From Micrasema longulum (Eukaryota; Arthropoda; Insecta; Trichoptera; Brachycentridae), in the NCBI GenBank assembly GCA_022494885.1, contig JAGVSM010001409.1, positions 434,001-498,000 of the forward strand: a stretch of DNA of 64,000 nucleotides. The letters are read 5' to 3'. Made by a program: the position numbers and the translations under genes. The notes below the pieces were generated by a model. That model worked only from the letters and a program-made list of their open reading frames with translations. It was not told the origin of the DNA and did not search any database. Shown here in pieces: positions 46,501-54,125 of the stretch (position 1 is the first letter of the stretch; each line of letters opens with the position of its first letter).

Positions 46501-49500
46501 TAACCTTCGTTCAAGTAAATAAATCACAAGAAATGCATGTTATTTAAAGAACCAAAAATATATATATTTTTTGAAGTAATAATACCTGGAATGTAAACTG
46601 GAAAAGAAGCCCCAGAAATCCCATGGAGTCAAACTCTGGTTCAGCTTCTAATTGTTTTAAGTTTTTCAGTACAAACATTCTAAGAAAGTCTGATATTTTA
46701 TCTATGTACCTAAAATAAAGTTTTATAATATTTTATGTAAATAGAGCCATTTTCATAATATGTATTATGATATGCCTCAAGGGTGCATTACAACAGTGAT
46801 TTAATGCAATATATTATCTAATTTCAGCAAAACTATTTATGTGGTCATAGAGGTGAATAATTATTTATCTGAATGATTTAGAGAAAAAATGGATTTGGTT
46901 TTATTTGAAACATCACTCTCCTAGTTTTGCACCGATGGGAGAGCATTCCATGTCATAGGGCGTGCAACGGCGAATGCGACACTAGTTCAATATTATTGAA
47001 CATAAAAATCATAAAGTTAGTGCTTCAGACATTAATTTTAAAGACCCTAGTTTTTATAAATTAGGAAAGTGCGGGCGCTTTCATTCATTAAAAAGTAAAA
47101 TATCTTTCAACTTATTTTTTTTACAATAAATGATACAAACACAAATTACACTATAACACAAACAAATAAATCCCACAAATACGTGGCCACGAAAGATAAT
47201 AAAATTTTCTAAAAGTGCTAAGTCATGTTTGTTGAATAAAATATTTTTAAAATTGAAAAACATACATTAAAAAAAAAGCTTTTTAAATCTGCTTTTTTAT
47301 GCATAATTTCAATAAAATTAAAATCAAAATAAATTCTTATGATTCATGTCTATCATAATAATAATATTAAGGAATGTGTTGGAATAGTTTCGGAGCTATG
47401 AAAAAAAATAAATCTGGTTGTTAGTAAATTAAGACTACAAAACTTACTCTGTTGATAGATTGCTTAATTTGTGTAGGCTATTGGGGTTCGTGATGCAGTC
47501 AAGTAACTTTCCTATTCCATTTCCCAATCGGAGAGCGAATTCTGATCCCGGTGGAGAGGCTCGCCGGTACATTAGTTCATTTAGGGCACTCATACTCGCG
47601 GTACAAACTTCTTCACTAAACTGAGATAGAAAACAGTATTAGAGAGTTGAACAATAGAAAATAAAAAAGGAATACTGCTGCCCTGGATCATGATATTCGT
47701 TGTTGCTATTGGAGGTGTTGCGCCTATTAAAAGTAATTATTTACTTTGGCACCTTTAAAATCTGCGGGTAAAGGGAAACAAATGTAAACTTTGAGTAGGT
47801 TCCAGGGATGATATTCTGAACGCAAAAGCGCTCGTAGAAAACGCATTTTTAGATACTAAATACACGCTAACAGAGCGATTTCTTCACGCCCTATTCTGTT
47901 CAGAATACTAGCCCAGATGTCTTGAACAAGTAGAACAATTTGTGTATCTGGAAAGCATATTTTCAAGAGATGGTAAACATATTTAAAGGCGAGTGAATGC
48001 GGCAACAAAATAAACGGCGCAATAAGCCAAGTAATTTAAGAAGAAGAGTTTTAGTCCCAACACTTATGTTTGGAAGTAAAACCTGGATCCTGCAGAGGAA
48101 GAATGAAAGCAGAGTGAACGCGGTCGAAATGCGATCTACATGATAGGGTTACGATGATGATGAAATCAGGAGAGAGTGCAAATCTGAGACAGGTATAATT
48201 GATATAATATTAAGAAAGGGTCACGTAGTATGAATGAATGACGCAAGCATGGTAAAACAGATATATATGGCAAGAATAAACGAAAATGTAGGGCGAGGAC
48301 AATCTAGAAAGACATGGGATGATCAGATAAACCAAAATCTCAAGTCTGATCAGGTCAAAATCAGACACAACTAAAGGGCGTGTATGACAAGATGTATGTA
48401 TGTGGAAGATGCTAGGAATGTATGTCAGGATAGACACGTGGTGTTCCATCCTCTCCGCTTACCTCTATGGGAAAATGGCATGACGGTAGTAGTAGTAGTA
48501 GTTGAGTATGCTATCTCATAAATAAGTTTTTGTAAAAACTATGTGGTGTGTAAATTTTATAATGTCTTTTTGCTTAAAATTTCTATTCATTTTTAAATAA
48601 AAATATTCAAATTAAGTATTCGTAATCGTAACTTACTCTTTTCTGGGTGGCAACACTAGCCCAATGAAACACAATCGTAATAACATTAGGCTGGAGATGT
48701 GTAGAAATGGGAAGCCACACAAATAAGTTCTGTAGGATATTTAACGTCAAGGTTATAACTTGTTCAGCTACATCATCATATGAACCAGCCCTAAAAAACG
48801 ACATTTGTAAAATCAATTGAAAACTCTGTCTGCAGAGCCAGTGGAAAACATGAACTATAATTTATAATATTGTGGTATTTGAGTTTGAATTGAGAATCAA
48901 AATGGTATTCTTTGGGCATGACCTAATAAAAAATTGAGAAATGTTGAATCTTGCAATAAATCATTGAGAAAAAACAAATAAAATTATAAATCGGAGCAAT
49001 TTTTACTCAAGTCGATTCCGAAAAAATAATAAACAAGTAGGTAATTTGAAATGCAGATTTCATATGTTTTGCAGTCTATGATAGTCCGTCTAATCTCGGT
49101 ATACCGAGACCCCGTTATACCGGCGTCCCGCATGATTTTCTGAATCCGCTTGGAGCGAGATTGCGTGCGCGGAATCTTGCGGGATTTGCGGAATTAGGGA
49201 GCGGCATCGAGACCACTACAGCCAGCTAATAATAATTAGATTTGTCTTAGATTATTAAGATCGGAATAAGTTTTCTTTTTGATAAAAAAGCAATAAATAA
49301 AAATACTTTGTTTGGTCAGCCATAGACTTTTATTTTAACTGTCAACCGTCATATATCTTTTAACACCATATTACAGCTTCACCAGTTCTCCTTCTAATTA
49401 ACTGAATAAATGTTACAATGTCTGAACACTAAATACAAATGATTTAAATTTGTATTTAGTGTTCCGGAATCGCAAATACGCAATCGCAAATACGCATCTC

Positions 49501-51332
49501 AAATACCAAAAATCAGATCGCAAATACTGGGATCTCGGGGGATTAAGAATCTTTGGTCTTACAAATACCGAGATTGCAAATCAGCTGCGGGATTGGAAGC
49601 CCTAGTCTATGATATTATAATATAATAATTATCTATGGAATTAAAACAATTGTGAGAATCCAGTATTAATTATTATTGAATTCTGTTACCTCAGTGGGTT
49701 GGTCCGTGATGCCAGTAGATCTGGTAAAAGTACAGAGTTCATGTAGTTAGCTTCAATATTTTCCTCTCCCCGTTCCGGAGATGGGGGAGGATCTGGAGTG
49801 AGATCTAAATATATGTCCTGACTGTCTGATAGTTCTTTCAATATATCTAGAAAAGAACAATGATGTTAGTTTTCTTATTATTTATATGCCCTCAATGGAC
49901 TTTTACAAATTTAAAACTTATTTATAATTCACTAAGAACACACATTAAAAAAAATATACATTGTTAAAAAAAATGCCATGAACAAACAAGGAAGAAAGAG
50001 GTAGATATTGTAATATTCAAAGATTATACTATTTAAAATTATTATATGTTTTTTCAATGATAGTACGAAGTGAGAAAATTTTATTTTTAATAAAACGATT
50101 TTCACAGGCACGCTATATCAATTGGCTTTGTGAGTCTTTGTATATATTTTATTGTAAAAATAAAATCATAATTTATAATTGTGTAGATATGGTGACCTGG
50201 AGTAATGGCTAAGATGCTCGACTTGCGCACAGAAGGTTCCAGGCTTGATTCCTAACAGTTAAATATGATTTTTTCAAATCTGGGTGTTCCGTGCTGTAAT
50301 TTACAACTATAATTGGGCCTCATGGCCTGTTGCGGTGTAAACAAAAAAATATAATATCACAACACTTGTGAAAACAATAAAATAAAGCATGTTATAATGA
50401 ATTATGAATTAAAAATCACAATAATTGTTAGCAAGCCTGAAAATTCTGCGTAAAGGGTAATAGGAAAAATAATAAAAAGGCTGGCATGCAGACTATTGTT
50501 GTATACAAACTGACCAGTGAGTATAAATATCAAGCGTGGCATCTGATGTAAAACGACCCGTTCTACCGTGCTCCGCTTACAAAATGATAGATCACTATGG
50601 ATTCTTCCCTGAGTATCAAAACCTTCCGTCATATTTCTAATGAACAGTAATCCTAATACAGCGCATTGACCTCCTTTTCGTATTTGCTAAAATCAGAACA
50701 AAATATTATTTAACTCCAACATTTCTTTCTTCTATCTTTTCTGCCTATGTCTGGAAAAAAATAACATGACGGTTACACAAAAAAAAAAAAAACGTTGGTA
50801 ACGGCTAAGACGCTTGCCTCACACATCAGAGGTTCAGAATTAAATTCCCGGTGAGATCCCAATTATTGAAATGGGATTTTTTAGCACTCGCTATTTTGTA
50901 GTGTAATTTGTCGCTTTGATTTGGCCTCTTGGCTTGATGTAGTGAAAAAATTTATAAACTGTAATAAACACAAATTTTTCAAGTACACAAGTAATAATTT
51001 ATGAAAACACCTTTGTTTAATAACTATGTACGTTGAAAGATATTTCAAAAGAGATCAAGAACTTTTTAAATAAGAAATTAAGGAAGTTTCTTTTTGGCTG
51101 ATGGAAGAACTGAGGAAACAAGGATGAAACATAGACAGAATGATGAATGTTACAAGTTTAATTATAACTATAAAGAGATTAAAACCAATAAAAATATAAT
51201 CAAATTTAGCAAACAACGCCATTTGTACATATGAAACTGGAGTTTAAAAAAATATAAGATTACAAATGAGGAGAAAAATGTCTCAAAACTCACTGTACAA
51301 GGGTTTAAAATTGAACAATGAGTTACCTGAAG

Positions 51333-51370
<38 letters not shown>

Positions 51371-53414
51371 GCATATATTTCAATAAAAAATATTTAAAAT
51401 CCCAGAGGGATAAATTTAGTACTTGATAAGAACATTGTTTAGAACTATGGTGTCTAAACTGTTAATTTGCACTGAATAGAAAGAAGGAAATTTAGCACTT
51501 ACGTCAAACAGGTCAAGCAAGAAATCGGAATGTGAGAAAGGGTACTCCCTTCTTACAATATCTACAATTATTTTAATTGCCTTATTTCTTAGAAATGCGG
51601 GTATTTTGTAATGATTATTTGACAAATATGACCACAGGCATCTTCTTACTTGGAGCTTTCCTTCACTCGAAACTTTATTCCACTTTTTCGCAATAACAGT
51701 CTAAAACATACAATCATTACAATTTAGTTATTTAAAATTAATTAAATTAATATTTGAAGCGTTAGCTTGTGATCTGTGATGTTAAATAATACAACTAAGT
51801 ATTTGGTTTATTCTAATTCAGAAAACGACGGTTACTTTGTCAAGTTTTCACATACTTTAAATCTCACCAAATATTAGTAGATACCCAAAACAGATCATCT
51901 GCTAACATGTGTTCAATGTTTTACGTCCTGGCTAAAAAATTTCTTAGTTATTTAACGTTTTCAGTATATGATTGTTATTTAAATAATTAATTCGGTTATT
52001 AATTATAGGAAGATTGGTAGCTTTTTGGAATTGTAATTTTTCTAAGTTACATAATTAACTTTAGGCCTCTATTACAAATATGTAAGATATTTATTCCATT
52101 ATTATTATCAAAAGTGTGATTATTTTCAATTAGGTGGGACGTAAAATACTAGATCTTCACAGGTCGCAGTGACGTCAGAAGCTTGTATAGCACTGACCCC
52201 ACCTTTAAGAATCTACTTGTTATTTGGTAAGATATAAAATATTTAGCGTCATTAAATTCTTCTTCTTCTTATAGTGCGGCTCCATGGTGAAGGTTGGCTT
52301 TTTCCATGGCAATTTTCATTTTGTGCGCAGCTCCTCTGAATAAGAAATTGGAGCTATAGTGGCACCACACCAAGTTTTTAAGCCAAGAGATACGTCATCT
52401 TCCTACACTGCGTTCTCCTTGAACTTTTCTTTGTAATATAATCTCAGACTATTTCGTACTTCTCTCTATTTTTATAGAGTGCTCTAATGAGGAAGTTCAG
52501 GGTTTTTTTTATTATTTGTTAATAGACTATTAAGCTAAGCTAAAAATTTTTTCTATTATTTTTATGTATCATATTATCTGTGCAATGATTTTTTAAAGTT
52601 TTGTATTTGTGAAACAACTCCGTGTGTGACGTCAGAGGTTCTTCTCTGTCATATCCTTCACGGCTCTCATATCATTAGTTGGTTCATATGAACCAGTGAC
52701 ATGGTCCTTTTTTAAAAAAAAAGGAATAACCCGCTAAGCCTATATTAAAAGGCTTGTCAGCAAGTGGGATAGAGGGGATATGGAAGGAGGTAATGAAAAA
52801 TACACCACAACTCTCAATATAATTGAGAAAAAAATCTTTCTTGGATTTTTTTCTAGCAACTGCGCCACGGCGCCTGTTCAAAGTAGAGTGGTTTTATTAA
52901 AATATTGTTTACTATTTTTTTTATACATTTTCAAGAAACTTTGCTTTACAATTTAATGCTCTAAGTTTTATCGCGCGCAAGAAAACATTTTTTGTATCCA
53001 ATTTCCCATAGGGCTGAGGTTCCTCATTTTTACCGCGCGTAAGAAAACATTTTTATATCTAACTTCCTCTTTGAAAAACACAAACAAAAAAATTAAAAAA
53101 TATTTTAATCTTTCCGGGAATCTAACCCGAGACTTCATACATGGCAGCCAATCACAAAACGTATACGTTTGGCGACTGAAGGAAAAATTAAAATAGTAAC
53201 CTACCTCAATAGTATTCAACGCGAACATTCCTACATAGTGGTTCATGCTTTTGTCAATAAAATAGAGACAGTGCTTCCAAGAGTTATCTTGAGATGCGAA
53301 TGATTCTAACATCACTTCAATATCTCTCTTCCTCTCATTAGTTGTTTGAGGAAGGAAGAATTCTGTCATCAATAACTCGAGAGATGAAAGAATATCACCA
53401 CTGTTGCCGTCCGC
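28489..53414 (-). CDS. XPO6: Exportin-6 (importin-beta superfamily), 22 coding exons, almost complete
   Basis: A HEAT-repeat nuclear export receptor. In animals exportin-6 binds RanGTP and carries actin-profilin complexes out of the nucleus. The exons follow human XPO6 in order from the N-terminus (LLMTEFF, TTNERKRDIE, YFIDKSMNHYV) through KIPAFLRNKAIKIIVDIVRR, LDIWSQFID, YSDALVGLVNGILKKIQF, GETEWQIFL and RWQYFYASCVRLGW to LLQEEVAGAVHALAAVDFP and DSPSFT. The sum is about 1080 residues, against 1125 in human. Introns are large and rich in mobile DNA. Two defects break the frame: a one-base loss at 34517-34523, and a phase clash between 38233-38359 and 37479-37537. Both may be assembly errors, because the flanking exons are well conserved. 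The opening codons are unresolved. The gene converges on the CAT transporter. Confidence 0.92.
28665..29010. repeat. Degenerate tandem repeat (about 28-35 bp units) in the last XPO6 intron
   Basis: Units of the form GATAATCTTAATGATTATT, then CCATAATCGATAACA, recur with substitutions across some 340 bp. The best preserved are two 35-bp units at about 28928-28997. The motif TCGATAA/TTATCGA makes it rich in short inverted repeats. Confidence 0.7.
29117..29344 (-). CDS. XPO6: XPO6 penultimate coding exon (very GC-rich)
   Basis: Acceptor GCATTGTAG; donor TGCACC|GTAAGT; 76 codons, phase 0 at both ends. It codes TVFRQEMLAPLLGVLLGALL and LLQEEVAGAVHALAAVDFPA, like human LLQEEIGIAIYNMASVDFDG. Third positions are nearly all G or C, in sharp contrast with the AT-rich exons of the 5' half. 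Confidence 0.93.
29640..29935. repeat. Copy of the inner palindromic MITE family (M2)
   Basis: CAACAGAGATGAAGAATATT, TTTAGAAGTCCTTTA, AGGGCTTATGAACTG and TCATTGGCTGG match one arm and the loop of the hairpin at 19801-19965. The other arm is missing or diverged. Partial copies lie at 5515, 17724 and 40575. Confidence 0.5.
30390..30922. mobile_element. GC-rich repeat, possible solo LTR
   Basis: A 0.5-kb island of higher GC in an AT-rich intron. It begins near TGTTACGGTCC, contains a GGTGCACGGCTCC block and ends near an AATAAA at 30915. That is an LTR-like order, but I found neither a clean TG...CA boundary nor a target duplication. No coding is evident. Confidence 0.3.
30925..31075 (-). mobile_element. 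SINE family A (inverted)
   Basis: On the minus strand: GTGTGAAATAGAACCGGAAC, TCGATGGCTAGTCTCAGG, and a B-box GGGTTCGATTCCTGACAT. It has the same module order as 1725-1885 and lies close upstream of the acceptor-side sequence of the next exon. Confidence 0.6.
31123..31366 (-). CDS. XPO6: XPO6 coding exon
   Basis: Acceptor TTGTATTACAG; donor CAAAAG|GTTACA. It codes SILMNRWQYFYASCVRLGWS, a glycine-rich loop, then HFQALLQAIVASFLTDHIDV and LQTLEKLNARWKLYQK. Human: HHNWRYFFKSTVLASV ... FLETLNTKQKLYHKK type segment. Confidence 0.95.
31622..31760 (+). repeat. M1 repeat arm, truncated
   Basis: TTAGGTGTTACATTAGTTAT, GCCTGTTCAAAAGTAAAACA and AAATGGTAAAAGTCATTCG match the arm at 4426 and 20208-20289, with an internal deletion. 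Confidence 0.45.
32071..32256 (-). CDS. XPO6: XPO6 coding exon
   Basis: Acceptor CTTCCGCAG; donor CGGGAG|GTTCGT. It codes RQEQGALQKLLQVLRLCIEG, ELLQLCTHHILPVAQG and DPDVTYALFQLFGR. It aligns with human FLPSIIALCMEQVYPIIAER and PDVKAELFELLFR. Confidence 0.94.
32300..34080. other. Large XPO6 intron, simple AT-rich sequence
   Basis: Apart from the palindromic element at 33562-33692 and a short (AAT)n/(ATT)n stretch at 33228-33249, I see no coding sequence or recognisable mobile element. Homopolymer T runs are frequent. Confidence 0.6.
33562..33692. mobile_element. Palindromic MITE, 46-bp arms
   Basis: Left arm 33562-33607 (ATACCCGTATGCAGAGA, AACTTAAGGTGAGGAAAGT, ACATTCT) and right arm 33647-33692 are reverse complements, with only a few differences around GAGAAAAAA versus TTTGTCTC. 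The 39-bp loop has no match elsewhere in the window. Confidence 0.75.
34111..34277 (-). CDS. XPO6: XPO6 coding exon
   Basis: Acceptor CTGTTGCAG; donor AAGAG|GTTAGT. It codes RPVQAALMAFQNSNGNVEIS, TLVLDLFLSLLGSLHQQLGN and DFVQQSIRMFMDVAKR. Human: ESVQVSLALFPAFI ... FFLTLFRGLRVQMGVPF. Confidence 0.95.
34411..34634 (-). CDS. XPO6: XPO6 coding exon, frame broken by one base
   Basis: Acceptor TTTCTCTCAG; donor GTGGAG|GTATTT. The first half reads TAAVVRQALCVMVLQSPGGG in the frame set by the previous exon. The second half reads LPPLAQLLDYFADHNTQTKK and MLATAVE in the next frame. The length is 224 bases, where 225 would keep phase 0 on both sides. The switch falls at a run of seven G at 34517-34523 (plus strand), so one base is missing there. 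The exon is extremely GC-rich and proline-rich. An assembly indel is more likely than true inactivation. Confidence 0.88.
35287..35412 (-). mobile_element. SINE family C (inverted), second copy
   Basis: TTTTCAACGAGTTGGGGTAG, GTGGGATTCAAACCTCGGAC and CACGGGACCACAACCCGATC match the copy at 8230-8395. Confidence 0.5.
37058..37186 (-). CDS. XPO6: XPO6 coding exon
   Basis: Acceptor CTTAATGTAG; donor CCAAG|GTATAG; 43 codons, phase 0 at both ends. It codes VAPVLSHAAAHLLLSVAISL, then RATDPLQHVHDLVSRPLTHL. The AAHLLLSVA core matches human SACHLLVSLATT. Confidence 0.92.
37362..37432 (-). CDS. XPO6: XPO6 short coding exon
   Basis: Acceptor TTTACGTACAG; donor TTCCGG|GTGAGT. It codes NVRYTFCTVLKIESQVTEDI and GFR. 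It opens with two bases that complete the single G left by the exon at 37479-37537, and it ends in phase 0 for the next exon. A shorter alternative acceptor at 37397 would leave 12 codons. Confidence 0.75.
37479..37537 (-). CDS. XPO6: XPO6 short coding exon, upstream phase unresolved
   Basis: Acceptor CTCTTCTTCCTAG; donor GCTAG|GTAATC. In the frame that continues into the next exon it codes GESRSSSISLTVSNLTSVL. This needs two bases from the previous exon, but the exon at 38233-38359 ends in phase 0. A microexon of 3n+2 bases or a one-base assembly error would reconcile them. Confidence 0.7.
38020..38220 (+). mobile_element. LINE reverse-transcriptase tail
   Basis: It reads ILLYGCEL, then KILSFKNRCLRRILGVRWFD and VQNEVIRERTQRTQ. 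This is the thumb/post-RT region of RTE/Jockey-type elements (RCLRRILxxxW...N). It sits immediately next to an XPO6 exon, inside the intron. Confidence 0.6.
38233..38359 (-). CDS. XPO6: XPO6 coding exon
   Basis: Acceptor AATTTACAG; donor CCATTG|GTAATT. In the frame set by the upstream exon it codes QADVLACMGGVIPYVSQDSV, then QPAVLLRAAAPLLLPPTRDI. It matches the helical segment of human around AQSLAALQAYSHWLAQYCSE. It ends in phase 0, which does not fit the next recognised exon. Confidence 0.88.
38410..38525. mobile_element. Palindromic MITE, 41-bp arms
   Basis: CAGACATGACATACCATCTT, AGAGGTGGAGTAATGGTTGA on the left and TCAACCATTACTCTG, AATGGTATGTCACATCTG on the right pair as inverted arms around a 33-bp loop. 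Confidence 0.65.
39166..39538. mobile_element. Pogo/Tigger-like MITE with TIRs at TA
   Basis: Left end TACACTACAATCCCGTTTAA; inverted right end TATACTACAGTCCCGTTTAA. The pair is flanked by TA-rich sequence, as expected for a pogo-type TA duplication. Length about 370 bp, no transposase. It lies in an XPO6 intron. Confidence 0.65.
39550..40300 (-). mobile_element. RTE-like LINE fragment (end of RT and tail)
   Basis: The minus strand codes MELHEASKRIGLEMNIHKTK, IMSPAGRD, VVDEYTYLGHKVKL, then through frameshifts the tail with WRPWANKRS, GRPQKRWVDDIASMN and EWRRLEEAF. The order RT thumb, then GRPxxRWxDDI, is typical of insect RTE-like elements. It is one of the better preserved LINE pieces here. 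Confidence 0.75.
40575..40650. repeat. M2 MITE loop fragment
   Basis: GAAGTAAATATAGAAGTCTA, GACATTTACA and CAGCTAGTTTAAGTA match the arm and loop of the hairpin at 19801-19965. Confidence 0.45.
40747..40894 (-). CDS. XPO6: XPO6 coding exon
   Basis: Acceptor TTATTTTCAG. The donor is CAAGT|GTAAGT rather than the overlapping CAA|GTGTAA, because only the former keeps the frame of the next exon. It codes DVDETMAKQCRSQADRFLEN, LLVVLQRVSAMDHRLLQMQP and KPMVDAFIQ. Confidence 0.92.
41690..42030 (+). mobile_element. RTE-like LINE tail
   Basis: It reads VADQKRSWAGHKART in near-intact form, then KALEWRPRTGRKSVGRPQAR and RWSDDIIRVAGSGWMRLAED and MWTFKGEAYVHHW with minor frame slips. This is the post-RT tail of insect LINEs, ending in TGATGATG-type repeats near 42020. 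Confidence 0.7.
42682..42802 (-). CDS. XPO6: XPO6 coding exon
   Basis: Acceptor TCTCAACAG; donor TTCACG|GTAAAC. It codes LEVWQDSVSAYAMGAVSLYQ and LKDLAALTQLLGRLMPTLFH. Human: SLRDLSSLLQAVGRLAEYFI. Confidence 0.94.
42871..43525. mobile_element. Pogo-like non-autonomous element
   Basis: Left end CAGTAAAACCTCGTTTTTAA and inverted right end CGGTAAAACCCCTGTTTTAC, flanked by TA at 42869-70 and 43526-27. Internal TTTTTTCCATACATT motifs recur on both sides, as in long-TIR MITEs. No transposase frame was found. Confidence 0.65.
43825..43965 (+). mobile_element. SINE 3' module
   Basis: GTCCCTGGACTGGCACCTGA, AGACTGATCATCTTACCTCC, AATGCAGTGCCCTAGGCACC and a TGATGA end. A truncated copy of the module seen at 2375 and 13255. 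Confidence 0.6.
44127..44219 (-). CDS. XPO6: XPO6 coding exon
   Basis: Acceptor CTTCTAAATAG; donor TCGTT|GTAAGT; 31 codons, phase 0. It codes GETEWQIFLHHCIECIAKTA and ETSPLQVFNIV, equal to human TEWQRYLRQSLEVVAKVMEL. Confidence 0.93.
44312..44536. mobile_element. Palindromic MITE of 225 bp
   Basis: It begins CTTTGTATCCCGGAGCCGTG and ends with the inverted form CACGGCTCCGGGATACAAAG. The arms extend about 90 bp (ACCACGCGTTGTGTCCCG against CGGGATACAACGCATGGTT). It is more GC-rich than its intron. It inserts between XPO6 exons. Confidence 0.75.
45714..45822 (-). CDS. XPO6: XPO6 coding exon
   Basis: Acceptor TATATTGTAG; donor GATGAT|GTAAAT. It codes KYSDALVGLVNGILKKIQFQ and HNNSELSLLDNENPNDD. 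Human: RYEDALVLLLTEVLNRIQFR, followed by a similar acidic linker. Confidence 0.95.
46301..46383 (-). CDS. XPO6: XPO6 coding exon
   Basis: Acceptor TTATTTTTAG; donor CTGAA|GTAAGT. It codes VPKCSSFTLCLDIWSQFIDN and LKKMDSL. The CLDIW motif is identical in human XPO6. Confidence 0.94.
46586..46709 (-). CDS. XPO6: XPO6 coding exon
   Basis: Acceptor TTATTTTAG; donor TTCCAG|GTATTA. It codes EYIDKISDFLRMFVLKNLKQ and FDSMGFLGLLFQFTFQ. Human: YIEKFTDFLRLFVSVHLRRI and FLTLLFKYTFHQ. Confidence 0.95.
46740..46985. repeat. Dispersed repeat shared with 56570-56815
   Basis: GAGCCATTTTCATAATATGT, CCTCAAGGGTGCATTAC, AAACATCACTCTCCT and GGGAGAGCATTCCATG appear in the same order at 56570-56815, next to the CR1-like fragment. 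It is probably part of that LINE. Confidence 0.5.
47448..47620 (-). CDS. XPO6: XPO6 coding exon
   Basis: Acceptor CTATCTCAG; donor ACAGA|GTAAGT. It codes FSEEVCTASMSALNELMYRR, then FALRLGNGIGKLLDCITNPN and SLHKLSNLSTE. Human: LAMSCINELMSKN and LLRMFQQTFYLLQKI. Confidence 0.94.
47803..47914. mobile_element. Small palindromic element, family with 62199-62297
   Basis: Its ends, GATGATATTCTGAACGCAAA and, inverted, GGGCTAGTATTCTGAACAGA, match the ends at 62199-62297 (GGGCTGGTGTTCTGAACGG, GAGGTGATATTCTGAATGC) in opposite orientation. No coding. Confidence 0.55.
47920..48420 (+). mobile_element. RTE-like LINE fragment
   Basis: It reads VEQFVYLESIFSRDGKH, RRVNAATK, VLVPTLMFGSKTWILQRKNE-like pieces and VEMRSTx, all frameshifted. 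The motifs FVYLGSxFxRDGK, ERRVNA and INAVEMRSL are typical of insect RTE tails. Confidence 0.65.
48637..48790 (-). CDS. XPO6: XPO6 coding exon
   Basis: Acceptor CGTTTTTTAG; donor AAAAGA|GTAAGT. It codes AGSYDDVAEQVITLTLNILQ and NLFVWLPISTHLQPNVITIV. Human: CLAHLFSWIPLSASITPSLL. Confidence 0.94.
49073..49614. mobile_element. Unclassified insertion between 11-bp direct repeats
   Basis: AGTCTATGATA occurs at 49073-49083 and again at 49604-49614. The interior is unlike the intron: GC-richer, with ATCTCGGTATACCGAGACCC near the left end and TACCGAGATTGC near the right. The ends share only a degenerate inverted match (AGTCCGTCTAATCTCG against AGGGCTTCCAATCCCG). A hAT-like element is one possibility. 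Confidence 0.4.
49690..49846 (-). CDS. XPO6: XPO6 coding exon (acidic, proline-rich linker)
   Basis: Acceptor GTTCTTTTCTAG; donor CTGAG|GTAACA. It codes DILKELSDSQDIYLDLTPDP, then PPSPERGEENIEANYMNSVL and LPDLLASRTNPL. It corresponds to the human linker TPPPSPTSGESGDLLSNLLQ. Confidence 0.93.
50191..50350 (+). mobile_element. SINE family B copy
   Basis: GGTGACCTGGAGTAATGGCT, GAAGGTTCCAGGCTTGATTC, GGGTGTTCCGTGCTGTAATT, GGGCCTCATGGCCTGTTG and an A tail. Confidence 0.6.
50515..50686 (-). CDS. XPO6: XPO6 coding exon
   Basis: Acceptor CTGATTTTAG; donor CACTG|GTCAGT. It codes QIRKGGQCAVLGLLFIRNMT, EGFDTQGRIHSDLSFCKRST and VERVVLHQMPRLIFILTG. Human: TTPLGLIMLKTTSEELACPR and VQTVLGLLTG. Confidence 0.93.
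50790..50950 (+). mobile_element. SINE family B copy, diverged
   Basis: GGTAACGGCTAAGACGCTTG, CAGAGGTTCAGAATTAAATT, TTGTAGTGTAATTTG and TTTGGCCTCTTGGCTTG follow the family B order. Confidence 0.55.
51335..51369 (+). repeat. (AT)n microsatellite
   Basis: About 17 uninterrupted AT units in an XPO6 intron. Confidence 0.95.
51503..51700 (-). CDS. XPO6: XPO6 coding exon (Xpo1-like domain)
   Basis: Acceptor TATGTTTTAG; donor TTTGAC|GTAAGT; 66 codons, phase 0. It codes TVIAKKWNKVSSEGKLQVRR, then YKIPAFLRNKAIKIIVDIVR and REYPFSHSDFLLDLFD. Human: LPYFIRNKLCKVIVDIGRQD. This is the signature of the exportin-1-like N-terminal domain. Confidence 0.96.
52260..52475 (-). mobile_element. Probable LINE tail, inverted
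   Basis: TTCTTCTTCTT near 52260, then GCGGCTCCATGGTGAAGGTT and GCGCAGCTCCTCTGAATAAG. This resembles the inverted post-RT region of RTE-like elements, with weak coding in broken frames. Low certainty. Confidence 0.3.
52620..53045. repeat. Dispersed repeat copy (also at 1200-1450)
   Basis: GGTTCATATGAACCAGTGAC, ATACATTTTCAAGAAACTTT and TCCCATAGGGCTGAGGTTCC repeat the order seen at 1250-1440. It is followed by a short internal duplication of the GCGCG(C/T)AAGAAAACATTTTT motif. Confidence 0.55.
53205..53414 (-). CDS. XPO6: XPO6 first conserved coding exon
   Basis: Acceptor TGCTCTTTAG; donor ATTGAG|GTAGGT; 70 codons, phase 0. It codes ADGNSGDILSSLELLMTEFF, then TTNERKRDIEVMLESFASQD, WKHCLYFIDKSMNHYVGMFA and LNTIE. 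Human starts MASEEASLRALESLMTEFFH, so only a few residues upstream are missing. No in-frame ATG lies upstream within the exon. Confidence 0.96.
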
Positions 53415-53998
53415 CTAAAGAGCAAACAAAAGTATATAATATACAAACTATTTGATTTAATAACAGTATTCTCCACATATAATACACCACTTATACAAAT
53501 CTTATTAGAGTATAAATGTGCGCAAGTTTTCGATTCCTCGAGAGAGCATCGAGTTACATATACGTCAAATTAAGAAAACAAACCATTGTAAAAATCTTCT
53601 ATATTAATAAACTCAAAATGAACAATTCCGGTTTCAAACTTTTCATTTTACGTTTTCCACAAGATTATAAGTTAGAATTTGACGGATTTTGAGAGTTTGA
53701 GAATATTTGACATTTGCAGTTAGCGCAGATAATTTTTGATCATTTTCATTTGCGAACTGGCAACTGACTTGCCCAATATTATAAAAACATAGACAAGGAA
53801 AAAATATTGGTAAATGGCAACATTATACAGGGTTGCAACTTAAAACATAAAATAATACATTGCAAACAGCGATACTGAAACGTTAAATGCTTTAAAAAAT
53901 ATATTGTATTGTGAATAAATTAGCAATTCGAAATATTTAATAAAGATCAAATTTAACTCACCGTTTTCTCGTAGGAGTACGCAAATGGGATATAATAA

Positions 53999-54125
53999 TC
54001 ACACCGGTCTATCTTCACATGCATACCTCGCTTCCTCTACATTCATGTATTTTTTCATGTGGGCGCGCCGATTATTCGGACTTTTGAATTGTTTCCATTG
54101 CGGCTTAGGCACGGGTAGCTCAATT
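53999..54125 (-). mobile_element. 3' end of an RTE-like LINE
   Basis: It codes NRRAHMKKYMNVEEARYACE and DR, the closing EEAR-x-C-x-DR motif of these elements. A sister end lies at 60700-60800 (AHMRRCMNIEEARFTCKDRA). Confidence 0.65.
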
